Source: Leucocoprinus leucothites
Taxonomy: Eukaryota > Basidiomycota > Agaricomycetes > Agaricales > Agaricaceae
Direction of reading: 5' to 3'
NCBI GenBank assembly: GCA_013368445.1
Contig: JAACJO010000033.1
Location: 186,001 to 250,000 of the forward strand
Length of the DNA: 64,000 nt
Positions 10,683 through 21,200 of this stretch are shown here, one piece after another. Made by a program: the position numbers and the translations under genes. The notes beneath the pieces were generated by a model. That model made no database searches. It worked only from the letters and a program-made list of their open reading frames with translations, and was not told the origin of the DNA. The first letter of the stretch is position 1, and the number at the start of each line of letters is the position of its first letter.

Positions 10683-10908
10683 GCGAGTTGGACTTTAGTT
10701 TCATTTCTTTGTTACTATGCCATGTCTCTTTGCCGTCGAGTAGTGTACTATATTCAGACAGGACTTTATCTATTCTCGTCTTTGTAGTATTTGGTTTAGG
10801 TAGCAGTACTTAGGCCCTGTATTATGTCAGTAAGTGCAGACTGCAACCGGGCACTGCATAATAAATCATTGATTTTTTTTTAAATAAAAAATAAAAAAAA
10901 AAAAAAAA
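10683..10908 (+). mobile_element. E1 piece 3: 3' UTR end and poly(A)
   Basis: This is the 3' end of half-LINE E1. It opens with the 15 bp duplication shared with 6329-6343, contains non-coding 3' UTR and the family tail (GCAGACTGC, then ATAAATCATTGATT), and ends in an A-rich tract at 10880-10908. Minus-strand copia sequence (C-A copy 1) starts immediately after, so E1 is inserted in that element. The left E1 junction is outside the window. Confidence 0.8.
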
Positions 10909-11284
10909 CTCTGGAGTTATTTAAAGCCCAGGGAATCAAGCACAGTGTGTAGCTTCTTGTTCCACTGCCTGGCTGACTGTTTGAGGCCATAGAGTGATTT
11001 GTGCAGCTTACAAACGATGTTTGGGCCTCTCTGGTGATATCCTTCAGGCTGCCTCATGTAGATGTCCTCATCCAGCTCTCCATAGGTGAATGCGGAGGAG
11101 ATATCCACAGATCGCATTTTGAAGCCTTCCTTGGCTGCCAAAGCTATAATAAGGTGCAGGGATGCAGGACGAAATGTAGGGGTAAAAACCTCGGTGTAGT
11201 CATAGCCAGGACACTGGGAATAGCCCTTTGCAACAAGCCTAGAGTGATAGCGCTCAATAGACTGGTCTGGGTTCAGTTTCAACT
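10909..11284 (-). pseudogene. C-A copy 1 RT fragment
   Basis: Copia reverse transcriptase N-terminal half. Visible motifs are SRLVAKGYSQ, VDISSAFTYGELDEDIYMRQ and KLHKSLYGLKQSARQW, typical of Ty1/copia RT. The frame ends at a TAA close to the E1 junction. The catalytic YVDD region is not present in this piece. Upstream in sense, coding continues at 11763 beyond LINE L2. Confidence 0.85.
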
Positions 11285-11714
11285 GAAACATGACATCATA
11301 TCCTGTGTTACTGCCCCTCTATCCCTTCCGCACTCAATGGGTGCAATGCGCTTTCCCTCAGTACGAGTTCCTTGTTGAGTTCTTGAAAAAGAACCCAGCT
11401 GCCTTTGCTTTTACCAATCATGACACGCGTCCACCGCTGCCTCAAGCTCCTGTGCCCACCGAACCAAATGAAGGTGAACTATACTCTCTTATTTCATCTC
11501 TCTTCTTTTCCTTTGAGTCCGATCTCTGTGTATGACACCTTGTTCAATAGTCTCTATTGAGTCTTTTCTATATTGCTGGACTAATCGTGTATAGTCTCTG
11601 TCTCAAGTGGTCTTCGACCGCTTTGTGTACCCCAGCTTGCTGTAGTGTACCGTCTGTTTGTAATATTTAGTTGAAAGTGGACTGCGATCGAGCACTGCTA
11701 TATAAATCCATTGA

Positions 11715-11747
<33 letters not shown>
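11285..11747 (+). mobile_element. L2: 5'-truncated LINE 3' end with 15 bp TSD
   Basis: A 463 bp LINE fragment with the last part of ORF2 (stop TGA at 11533-11535), the 3' UTR and poly(A) at 11721-11747. It is flanked by perfect copies of GGTTCAGTTTCAACT at 11270-11284 and 11748-11762. It interrupts the reverse transcriptase of C-A copy 1. Severe 5' truncation with a poly(A) tail and a 15 bp duplication is the expected product of target-primed reverse transcription. Confidence 0.95.
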
Positions 11748-11749
<2 letters not shown>

Positions 11750-11762
11750 TTCAGTTTCAACT

Positions 11763-12419
11763 TGAAAAGCCAGCTAGACTTGATGATTTTGGCCCCAGGA
11801 GGTAGCTCAACAAGCTCCCAGGTCCCATTTACAATGAGAGTCGAAATTTCAGTGTTGCAGGCTTCTCTCCACTTGTCAGCATCTGGGGCCTTCATAGCAA
11901 CCTTGTAGTTGCGAGGATCAGGCCCAGAAACACTTCCAGCAAACTCTACAACCTCATAGTCAGCATCAACATAGTTTTCTCACTCCTGGTCCTTTGGAGG
12001 GAATAGCAGAGGTTTCCCCAGTAGCCAGTAGGCTGTCCTGGGTGCTGGAGGTCGTGTGGAGTGTCGCTGAGGCTGTGGGGGCTGCGCAAGCGGTGTAGGA
12101 ACCTGAGGAGGCGTTCTGGGAGATGCTGGACCAATAGGAGTGGCATAGGAGATGTCAGAATCATCAGAGTCCAATGGGGAGTCACCAGATCGAAGAGGAA
12201 CACTAGGACCATCCTTGGGAGTCTCTGGAGCATCAGAGGGCTCTACAGATGGACTGGGAGGCAGGGATCGCTCCTCAGACTTGGGAGAGTGACTGGGAGA
12301 CTCTGGAGGCTGCTGGGGCCGAGCTGGCGCTCTAGGTGGCTCAGGAGGCTCAGATCAACGTCCTGGAGGCTGGTCAACATCACCCCCTTCATCTGAGAGT
12401 GGTGGAAAGCCAGAGAATA
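11763..12419 (-). pseudogene. C-A copy 1 integrase-RT linker and RT start
   Basis: A proline/serine-rich spacer between integrase and RT (12419 down to about 12000), then the conserved RT entry sequence with motifs GTWELVELPPGAK and SSWLFK. One TGA (near 12353) and one TGA (near 11977) interrupt the frame. The arginine-rich plus-strand open frames overlapping this stretch are artefacts of the proline-rich minus-strand code. Confidence 0.75.
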
Positions 12420-12433
12420 GAGGAAGTGGAGGA

Positions 12434-14668
12434 TTCCTATCCGACGCCCATGACGCGGATGTTGGCGTTGGGCAAGGTTCCGCTCTATCACCCATTCTAT
12501 CCGCGCTCTATTTAGTGCCCCTCATGTTCATGTTCGACCAACGCGCTCGTTTACAGTCTATCCCTTCTTCCCTTTTATCATTTGTTGATGACGGGCTTTG
12601 TATATCTCAAGTGAAGAATTATACTGACACTATTTCTTCCCTCAAATCAGCTTATTCCATCATTAATTCCATCTGCACTGATCTCGGACTTGTCGTTGAA
12701 CATGATAAGTCTGAGGTCTTTCACTTCTCCTGACGTCATAACGATTCGAATCCCCCCCTTGATCTATCCGATGTTGGCGGCCCTCTACTTTATCCCAAAC
12801 GTTTCTGGCGGTACTTGGGTTTTTACTTTGACCGTCGACTTTCGTTTCAAGAACACGTTCGGTATTACTCCACCAAAGCATTATCCACAGTGAAAGCTAT
12901 GAATATGCTAGGCAACTCCACCCGAGGCCTCCTCCCTCTACAAAAACGTCTACTCTATAGGTCATGCGTTGTCCCCGTGGCTACGTATGGATTCCGACTC
13001 TGGTACTTTGAAGGCGCTTGTAACAAGGCACTTCTCAAGTCTTTATCATCCATGCAAAGACGCGCGGCTCTTTGGATCACAGGTGCCTTCCATACTTCCC
13101 CATCAGGCGGTGCTGAAAGCATTGCTGGACTTATTCCAATTCACCTTCATCTTCGTAAATTAGCTATTCGTTCGTTGTATCGAGTCTCTACTTTACCCTC
13201 TAATCATGCATTACGTTCTCTTCTATCTAAGGATTTTTCTCTTAATTCCTCCCCTCATCCCCAATCGCTTCACCTTCTCACCCCGGCCAAAAAAGCTAAA
13301 GTCAAAGGCCCTCTTATCGATGTAGATAGTTCTCTTTCTCATCTTTCAGAATCATTTTTTCCATTCGCTCCTGAATCAAAGCCCGGATCTCATCTTATGG
13401 ACATCTTTCCTGATTCTATTAACTTTCACCCATGCAATCGCTCGGATAAACACGAAATGTACAAACATGTATCATCTCTCGACTCCGTTTTTTCCTCTTC
13501 TTCCTCTGATCGTAATTGTATCTCTGTTGTTACTGATGCCTCTGTTCCACTTGTAGGTTCCCTTCAGGTGGTTTCGGCGGCACATTTATATTGCGGTGGA
13601 CGACAAGTGTCCCATGCAAAACAAGCTAGCGGTTGAGCGTCGTCTACTGACGCCGAACTATATTCCATTCGTATTGGCATCGCCAAGGCCATTTCTCTCC
13701 AGTGCAACCACATCATCCTCATCACCAACTGCCTTCCAGCAGCCAAGCTGGCAGTCGATCCCTCTATACATTCGAGTCAATCACACTCTATCCAAGTCTG
13801 CCGACTCCTATCCGACTGGCTCATGGCTAAACCCTCCTGGTCTATCGACTTCTGGGATGTCCCTTCCAAATGGCGTTGGAAGCCCCATCTTAAAGTTCAC
13901 AAAGACGTCACCTCCACACGCATACATGCCCCCCCTCAAGTAGGCGCCACTCTCGATTTCTTGCGATGCAAAATCACCCATGACTGCCAGAAGTCCTGGG
14001 AGTCAACTTTCTGGAAGAAGAAGTACCGCGGCAGCAGTTTCCTTCTTTCAAAAAAGAATCGCAAATTCCTCATCCCCACCTACATCAAAGGGGGCACCTG
14101 GCTTCCCTTAGCCAATGAATCACCATCACTATGTGCGCGTATGTCCCGTGCCATCCTCAATCATGCTCCTATTGGAGCTTATTGCGAGAGGTTCTTCCCC
14201 CTCGAGCCCAAGTCATGTCGTTGTGGCCATCATCTGGAAACACGACATCATATCCTGTGTTATTGTCCCCTCTATCCCTTCCGCACTCAATGGGTGCAAT
14301 GCGCTTTCCCTCAGTACGAGTTCCTCGTCGAGTTCTTGAAAAAGAACCCAGCCGCTTTTGCTTTTACCAATCACGACACGCGCCCACTGCCGCCTCAAGC
14401 TCCTGTGCCCGCCAAACCAAATGAAGGTGAACTATATTCTTTCATCTCTTCTCTTTTCTTTTCCTTTGAGACTGATATCTGTGTATGACACCTCGTTCTA
14501 TAGTCTCTTTCGAGTCTTACTTATGTTGCTGGACTAATCGTGTATAGTCTCTGTCTTAAGCGGTCTCCGACCGCTTCGTGTACCCCAGCTTGCTGTAGTG
14601 TACCGTCTGTTTGTAATATTTAGTTGAAAGCGGACTGCGATCGAGCACCACTATATAAATTCATTGAT

Positions 14669-14699
<31 letters not shown>
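12434..14699 (+). mobile_element. L3: 5'-truncated T1-type LINE, 2.27 kb
   Basis: This LINE fragment starts inside the RT domain of ORF2 and ends in poly(A) at 14676-14699. It is bracketed by identical copies of GAGGAAGTGGAGGA (12420-12433 and 14700-14713) and splits the integrase-RT linker of C-A copy 1. It keeps more CpG sites than the other LINE copies and has few stops, so it seems one of the youngest copies here. Confidence 0.95.
12436..14488 (+). pseudogene. LINE ORF2, RT active site to C-terminus
   Basis: This is the C-terminal half of LINE ORF2. RT motifs include GVGQGSALSPILSALYL and the active-site box SFVDDGLCIS. After the RT thumb comes an RNase H domain (VVTDAS, then STDAELYSI, then ILITNCLPAAKLAV) and the C-terminal finger CRCGHHLETRHHILCYCP. 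Two in-frame TGA codons are visible, near 12731 (after EVFHFS) and near 13634 (before ASSTDAEL). The third RNase H carboxylate position reads N instead of D, as in both T1 copies. Confidence 0.85.
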
Positions 14700-14713
14700 G
14701 AGGAAGTGGAGGA

Positions 14714-15627
14714 AAAGGTGGAGAAAAGCTACTTGAAGATTGAGGAGGTGCTGGAGGTCCAGGGGGCACAAAAGACAGTACATTGTTGCACTTAGAGCCT
14801 GTGAGACATGGGAAGTACCTCTCATCAAAGTCAGCTTGCTCAGAAATGCAAATTTGGCAAGTGGTGAGGTTGTAAAAGAGCCAGCCCTTGTAGCCAGTTG
14901 GATAACCAATAAAAACGCATTTTTCGACATGAGGCTGTAAGGAATTGTGCTTATCTCGCTGTATATGCACATAGGCAGTGCACCCCCATACCCTGAGGTG
15001 GGAAACATCCGGTTTGCACTTGAAAAACACCTGGAAGGGTGTAGTGTTGGGGAGAGGAGCTGTAGGAAGTCTATTCCACACATGGACCATAGAACCAATA
15101 CAGTGGCCCCAGAATGAAGGAGGGAGTCCAGACTCTGCTAACATGGCTGTAATGCATTCCCCCATAGTCCTGTTGGCTCTCTCAGCTAGGCCATTCTGCT
15201 GGGGCCTGTTGTGAGTGGAATGACGCCTCTCAATGCCACAGTCCTTGGTAAACTGCAAAAATGCATTGGACATGTATTCACCACCTTTATCATCCTGTAG
15301 AGCACGAATTTTCGCTCCTAGCTGGTTCTCTACCCAAGCCTTGTACTCCTTGAATGCTTCAAAGGCTTCTGACTTGGCCCTAAGCAGGTAGACAGCTCAA
15401 AAATGCGTAGAATTGTCAATAAACGTCATCCAGTACTTGTAGCCACTGTGGGTAGGCACTGGGAGAGGTCCATGGAGGTCTGAGTGCACCAACTCAAGTG
15501 GGGAGCGATTGTGGTTGGCTGAAGGCAGGAAAGGAAGGGAGTGCATCTTTCCAGCAAGGCAGGGCTCGCAAACTGCATCAGGCTGAGCTGAGGAGTCAAT
15601 TTTGAGCCCAGTAACCAGTTCCTGCTA
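14714..15627 (-). pseudogene. C-A copy 1 integrase
   Basis: Copia integrase. Reading from 15625 it has the end of the zinc-binding HHCC domain (CEPCLAGKMHS), then core motifs HSDLHGPLP and MTFIDNSTHF, the box DDKGGEYMSNAF and the glutamate box QQNGLAERANRT, followed by the GKP-type region WNRLPTAPLPNTTPFQ. One TGA interrupts the core (near 15398) where the second C-A copy has CGA. The HHCC domain is split by the Tc1 insertion at 15628. Confidence 0.85.
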
Positions 15628-15841
15628 CAGTGGCTCAAAAAACTGTCCCAATGTTTTCGCATTTTGGACATATTTGCTAATACCAGGGCAGATATATGGC
15701 CTAGCATCCTGAAAATATTCACACAGGTACCTTGACATATTGGGAGCATATATTCCCATGATCACATGACCTTGTCCATCAATGAATTATTAATGAATTA
15801 TCGAAAATATCTACTCATTGGGACAGTTTTTTGACCCTCTG
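15628..15841 (+). repeat. Tc1/mariner left terminal inverted repeat
   Basis: This 214 bp repeat is inverted relative to 17007-17220. Its outer end reads CAGTGGCTCAAAAAACTGTC. Its inner end carries the same core (TCAAAAAACTGTCCCAATG) in the opposite orientation, so the repeat itself has inverted ends. Confidence 0.95.
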
Positions 15842-15853
15842 TTATCTACCTAC

Positions 15854-16873
15854 TCAATACTTTGTATGACCTCCTCTTGCCCTGACAACTGCCTCAATCC
15901 TTCTGGGCATGGTTTCTATCAGCCTTTGGCACCTTTCTGCTGGAATCTTATTCCACTCCTCTACTAGCCTCTCCCACAATTCAAATACTCCCTTGGGTGG
16001 TCTTTCATATGCCTTCAGCTGGTCCTTCAGATAGGTCCAGAGGTGTTCAATGGGATTTAGGTCAGGGGATTGTGCAGGGCATGATAGAACTTGAATGTTG
16101 TTGTCCACAAACCATTGTTGTCCCAGTTTTGAGGTGTGTTTTGGGTCATTATCCTGCTGGAATATCCTCTCCTCCTCCTCCATCTCCAACTTTTCAAAGC
16201 TTTCCACCACCCCATTGTCCAAAATCTCGCAGTATTTCACTGCATCCATATTCTCTTGAACCTCAATCAGCTTTCCTACCCCATTCCACCCCATACACCC
16301 CCACACCATCATGTTACCACCTCCTCCATGTTTGACAGTAGAGAGAGTGGTCCTATCTGACAGTGGTTCCCCCCTCTCCTTCCAGGTATACACCTTTCCA
16401 TCTGACCCAATCCTGTTGATCTTTGTTTCATCTGTCCACAACACCCTCTTCCAGTCCTCCACTGTCCAATTCCTATGTTCATGTGCAGAGTCAAGGCATT
16501 CCTCACAATGTTACTTTTTGAGTAGAGGTCATTTGATCTTGGTTACAGAGCAAAATCCATTATCCTGAAGGGTATTTCTGACAGTTTGGGGTGTGACAGG
16601 GTCAGACCAAGTAGAGTTAATGAAATTTGTAGCCTGGACAGCATTGTCTAGCTTTCCAGAGGTTATTTGGTGAATTATTGCTTTTTTATCATGAGGAGAA
16701 AGCTTGGAAGGACGTCCTCCCTTGTTGTTTTCCTTGTCCCCATCAACTTCTTTAGTGATCCTCCCAACAGTAGACTTGCCTAGACCAGTTTTATGTTCAA
16801 TATGGTACAAGGAATAGCCATCTTTGAGAAGAGAAGTAACTTGGGAGTATTAGGTAGAGGAGATAGCTTTCAT
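15854..16873 (-). pseudogene. Tc1-family DD34E transposase (three stops)
   Basis: One frame of 340 codons, from ATG at 16871-16873 to the stop at 15854, a usual length for Tc1 transposases. The N-terminal helix-turn-helix region includes SLLKDGYSLYHIEHKTGLGK, then the GRPSKLSPHDKKAI linker. The catalytic domain has WTDETK (first D), QQDNDPKHTS (second D) and SPDLNPIEHLW (E), with 34 residues between the second D and the E. Three nonsense codons break the frame: TAA at codon 8, and TGA and TAA about 16 bases apart near 16511-16531. No frameshift is needed. The enzyme would cut and paste the element at TA sites; this copy cannot make it. Confidence 0.93.
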
Positions 16874-17006
16874 GATGTAGTGGCAGGAAGAAAGACAGTT
16901 GTAGCCATCTCAACATGTCAACCAAGGTCACATGATCTTGTTTGCTACTCCCACACCTGCCCTGATGCTCCCCTGGCATGTTACAAGGTAGATACTGGGA
17001 GGCTGA

Positions 17007-17220
17007 CAGGGGGTCAAAAAACTGTCCCAATGAGTAGATATTTTTAATAATTCATTACTAATTCATTGATGGACAAGGTCATGTGATCATGGGACTATAT
17101 GCTCCCAATATGTCAAGGTACCTGTGTGAATATTTTCAGGATGCTAGGCCATATATCTGCCCTGGTATTAGCAAATATGTCCAAAATGCGAAAACATTGG
17201 GACAGTTTTTTGAGCCACTG
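17007..17220 (-). repeat. Tc1/mariner right terminal inverted repeat
   Basis: This is the inverted partner of 15628-15841, of equal length (214 bp), with the same inverted core at its inner end (17007-17034) and outer end (about 17195-17220). Confidence 0.95.
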
Positions 17221-17222
17221 TA

Positions 17223-17806
17223 TATCATCTTCTTCACATCAGCATAATTATGGTGTGCAAAGCGACAGTGCCAGAGTGAGAGGTCAGCAGGAAGTGTGGA
17301 GATGCTAAAAGCAGTCTCAGAAGCGATGGTAGTGCCATTGAGGATAGCAGAGTTGGTAGAATCAATAGAGGCAGTGAAGAGAGTCTCTCCCTTGAGTCTA
17401 AAGGCCATAGAGTGTGAAGAAATCGATATATTGAACCCCTTATTTCGTGTGAGGTATAGACAAGACAAGAGATTACTCTGGAGGTCCGGATCATGCAGTA
17501 CACATGAAAACTCGACCGCTCCAGCCACTTTTCCGCCCATAACAGGCTGAAAGACCACTGAACCCATCCCAGCTGAATATATGACAGAGTTGTCTGCTAA
17601 TCTGATTTGTATGCGACAGGGGGTATATTTCTTGAACCAATGACAGTGTAGGGTCATATGTGATGTAGCACCTGTGTCTGCAATCCAATGGAAGTCAGCA
17701 TTGAGCTGGAGGGGTGGGGAAGAGGCTGGGGAAGTGGGGGAAGCAATAGGAGTGGAGGGGGAGCTTGTACTTGCATTTCCAGCAAATTCTGTGACTCTGC
17801 TTGCTT
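17223..17806 (-). pseudogene. C-A copy 1 gag end, protease and integrase HHCC start
   Basis: In sense, the end of gag (serine/threonine/proline-rich) is followed by an aspartic protease with WIADTGATSHMT, then the region up to the integrase zinc domain (LWHCRFAHHNYADVKKMI). The frame is open for over 200 codons up to the Tc1 insertion at 17221. The upstream sense edge is the insertion point of copia element C-B. Confidence 0.85.
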
Positions 17807-17811
17807 CTCCG

Positions 17812-18185
17812 TGTCGAAGCAGCAATGGGGAGCGTAGCGGTGAAGGTAGACGACGAGGTCAGTACTCACTTTACTAGGCAGTTAGTCTGTTATGGGAGTA
17901 TGTTCGAGGTAGTAGTTGCGACTGAGAGTGTAGAATTGACTGTAGAATAACGAAGAAAGTACAAGGTATTTATACTAAAGGATTCGAATAATTTCTACTA
18001 TAAAGAGGGTATTACACCATTGTTTCAAGGTGGTAAAGGGTACAGGTAAAACATATAGTAAAACATGTATAGTCCGCACGAAGTATCGGTGCGTAAACAT
18101 AGTGGTATCTAATAATAGAATGCATATGTCATAATTGAGAGTGAATACGAACATAGCAGCGTGTAAACGCGCATGTGATTCAACA
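17812..18185 (-). repeat. C-B 3' LTR
   Basis: A 374 bp LTR with TG...CA ends. It differs from 24149-24522 at about nine sites, each a CpG in one copy or a CA/TG pair derivable from CpG. The outer flank is CTCCG. Confidence 0.97.
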
Positions 18186-18196
18186 CTCCTCCTCAC
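18186..18196 (-). other. C-B polypurine tract
   Basis: Sense GTGAGGAGGAG lies directly upstream of the 3' LTR, the position and composition expected for plus-strand priming. Confidence 0.8.
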
Positions 18197-18265
18197 TCGA
18201 AATGGCAGGAGATGCATAATTGAGCGACTATGAAAGCGCTTCTTTTTAAGCAGCTATTAAAAGTG

Positions 18266-21200
18266 CTAAAGAAATTCAATACCAAGAGAATAAACAAATT
18301 TATTGAAGAGAATTGAACCGAGGTTTTTCGTCAGAATATCGGCAGGGTTGTTTGAGCCCTCGATAAATTCCAACTCAACGGAACCTTCTTCAATGATATC
18401 TCGAATATAGTGGTATCGTATATCAATATGCTTCGAGCGTTTTTCTTGAACAGGGTTCTCACTCCAGAAGATAGATCCGATATTATCACCATAGAGAATC
18501 GGAGCAGGTATTTTAAAACCTATCTCTTCGAGAAGTTGTCAAATCCACATCAACTGGCAGCTGCAATCAGATAGCGCCATATACTCAGCTTCAGTAGATG
18601 ACAAAGCGACAGTTTTCTGCTTGCAGCTAAGCCAGCTTACAGGTCCACGCGCTATTGTGACAAAGTTACCTGTAACAGATTGTCAAGACTGTCCGTCTTG
18701 CGCCCAATCACTATCGGAACAAGCAATGACGGCCTGGTTAGAAGCTCCATCAAAGACAAGTCGATAATTGTGCGTTGATCGCAAATATTGCAGCACGTGG
18801 AGTCCAGCCCGGAAGTGCGCATTAGAAGGGGCAGCAGATTGCTGGGAGAGTTTGACAACCGCAAAGGATATGTCAGGTCTTGATCTGATCATAAGATACA
18901 TCAGTGATCCGACTAACTGTTGGTAACGAGTCCTAAACTTAGGATCTACCTTTTCGACATAGGGTTCGAAGACGAATCCGGATGGCAGCGGTGTGAATTT
19001 CGCGCCTTTAGGGATATCAAACTTCTCAAGAACCTTATCGAGATATTTCACTTGATCTATATAGAGTTTTCTCTCTTTTCGATCTCGTGATATGTTCATG
19101 CCTAGGAACTCGGAAAGTTCACCTTGGTCACGACATTCCCAAGTAGTCATGAATTTTTGCTTCAACTCTGAGAGGAGCAGGGAATTCTTTTTACCCATAA
19201 AGAAGACATCATCCACATAAACGACCACAAAGACTGTTAGAAGGTGATGCACAGGGGACGTGTGGGAGGTCCTAGAAACCAGAAAAATTGCCCAGGGAGC
19301 TCACAACTCACACAGGAATCTGTGGACAACTGTAAATGACTGTATTAACAAGATAGAGACTTGTACTCACCTGTGGACAACTGTAAATGACTGAGAGTCA
19401 AGAAAGCGTCCACAGGAGAGTTGAACATGCAGTCAGGTGATCTACAACTGACTAAGCAACCTCTGCATCAACTCTAACTTCATACATCAACAAATCAATC
19501 ACAAATACTTGTAGACTGTCCAGAGCACATCTGACAAAGACACACTCGCCGGTCTTGGGATGTGTGAAATGATAAACGCCAGCATCAGACTTACAGCACT
19601 TGAATCCAAGTTTCAGCATCGATGAAGTGAGTGCTTTCCACCAAGATAAGCCGGCTTGTTTTAGACCATAGATCGCTTTGCGTAATCTCCAGACTTTCTT
19701 TTCATGGCCAGGAAGTCGGAATCCTTCTGGCTGCTCCATATAGATCTCTTCATCCAGATCGCCATATAAATAGGCTGTTTTGACATCAACAGAGTGAAGG
19801 TCAAAGTCCTCAAGCGCTGCAATGCCAAGAAGTAGGTGCGCGGTCTCATATCGGACAACTGGAGAAAAGAGTTCATCAAAGTCGATTCCCTTGATCTGGG
19901 AGAACCCTTTCGCAACGAGGCGAGAGCGATAGCGATTATCAGACTTGATGTTGTAAACCCATCTATTTTTAATAGCTCTCCTTCCTTTTGGGAGATCAAC
20001 AAGCTTGTATACACCTCGCTTATGAAGCGCGTCTAATTCCTCAAGCATCACTTTTTGCCATTTAGTTTGAGTTTCAGCATCTAAGTTTTGCGATATCTCG
20101 AAACTGTTCGGGAACTGGTCCATTGGCGTGTTGTGCGAGAAGGAAATCAACTAATTTTACCCCCCCTTCCTTCACAAACTTCGCAAAATCGGTAGATGAT
20201 GGTTTAGTGTCGATACTACTATCCAGGTGAGGGATATTCCAATTTTGTAATCTGTTCCGAGCTTCCTCATCGGAAATTGCTCCAGGAATAGGTCGATATT
20301 GGGCACGATTGTGCAGTAAGTTAGGATTGAGTTCCCTATATCGTCGGATGACATCAAGAGGGTTGCTCCTATCACCATACATGTTTCCTGGTCTGTTCGG
20401 AGGTTGAACATTTCGCCTAGGACAGCGATTCTCACATTCGGTGACCCAACGGTCAAGCCGTTCTAGTGCATCAAGATCATCCTGGACCAAAGGTTACGGT
20501 GGCGGTACCTCGGGTGGAGATGGAGACCGAGCACGTTTACGTGGACCAGGTTCCTTTCGCGAAGGTCCCGGAGAAGGAGGTAACTCGACTTCTTCTTCCT
20601 CTTCTTTTGGATCATGATCTTCGGGATCAGCGTAAGAAAGAGGTGGGCTTGGCGATCTAGGAGGTGAAGGTGTTTTAGGGTGTGGAGGAGCATGAGGTGA
20701 AGGCGCACGAGGCGGCTCTCCTCCTTGAGGTGCAGGCGGATGGTCTATTTTTGGAACATTCGGAATAGTCGAGATTGGAGGAATCTCAGTGTGAGGCGGC
20801 TCAGGGTAAACCGCGGGTTTTTGGTCTGGACATTTTGGGAACATCTTTTCATCAAAGATGACAGTTGGCGAGATAAACTCAGCATTCCCTCGAGTATGGC
20901 GGAGAAAGATGTAATTCTTCTCCCGATCATATCCAACGAAGATCATCAGTTCAGATTTCGCAGATAATTTATTCGGGCGCATTTCGTCCGGAAGGAACAC
21001 ATATGCAGCACAACCGAATACTCGTAGGTGACTGATGTCAGGTTTGTGTCCATGTACTAACTCAAACGGAGTTTTCCATTGGATGCAGTTCATCGATGTG
21101 CGATTGTAGATATGGGTTGCGGTGTTAATCGCGAAATCCCACCATGAATCTGGGAGACACGCGTGAAGTTGCATGGCCTGCGCCTTCTCATGCAGTGTTC

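Larger units (their letters stand above)
15628..17220 (-). mobile_element. Tc1/mariner DNA transposon with 214 bp terminal inverted repeats
   Basis: A 1,593 bp transposon flanked by TA duplications (15626-15627 and 17221-17222). Its ends are inverted repeats beginning CAGTGGCTCAAAAAACTG. It sits in the integrase of C-A copy 1. The second C-A copy around 27585-27590 has the uninterrupted sequence, differing by one base at the target. A single-frame transposase pseudogene lies on the minus strand between the repeats. Confidence 0.97.

Noticed and set aside
12061..12396. Arginine/glycine-rich plus-strand open frame
   Set aside because: It is the reverse reading of the proline/serine-rich integrase-RT linker of C-A copy 1.
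16797..17030. Minus-strand open frame over the Tc1 N-terminus (MGQFFDPLSASQY...)
   Set aside because: It is in a different frame from the helix-turn-helix region and covers the right inverted repeat; the transposase frame is the one starting at 16873.
19235..19536. hAT-like MITE with an 8 bp duplication ACAAAGAC
   Set aside because: An 8 bp match can be drawn, but both copies fit better as TG...CA units with 5 bp duplications (AAGAC and TTGAC), and no terminal inverted repeat is present.
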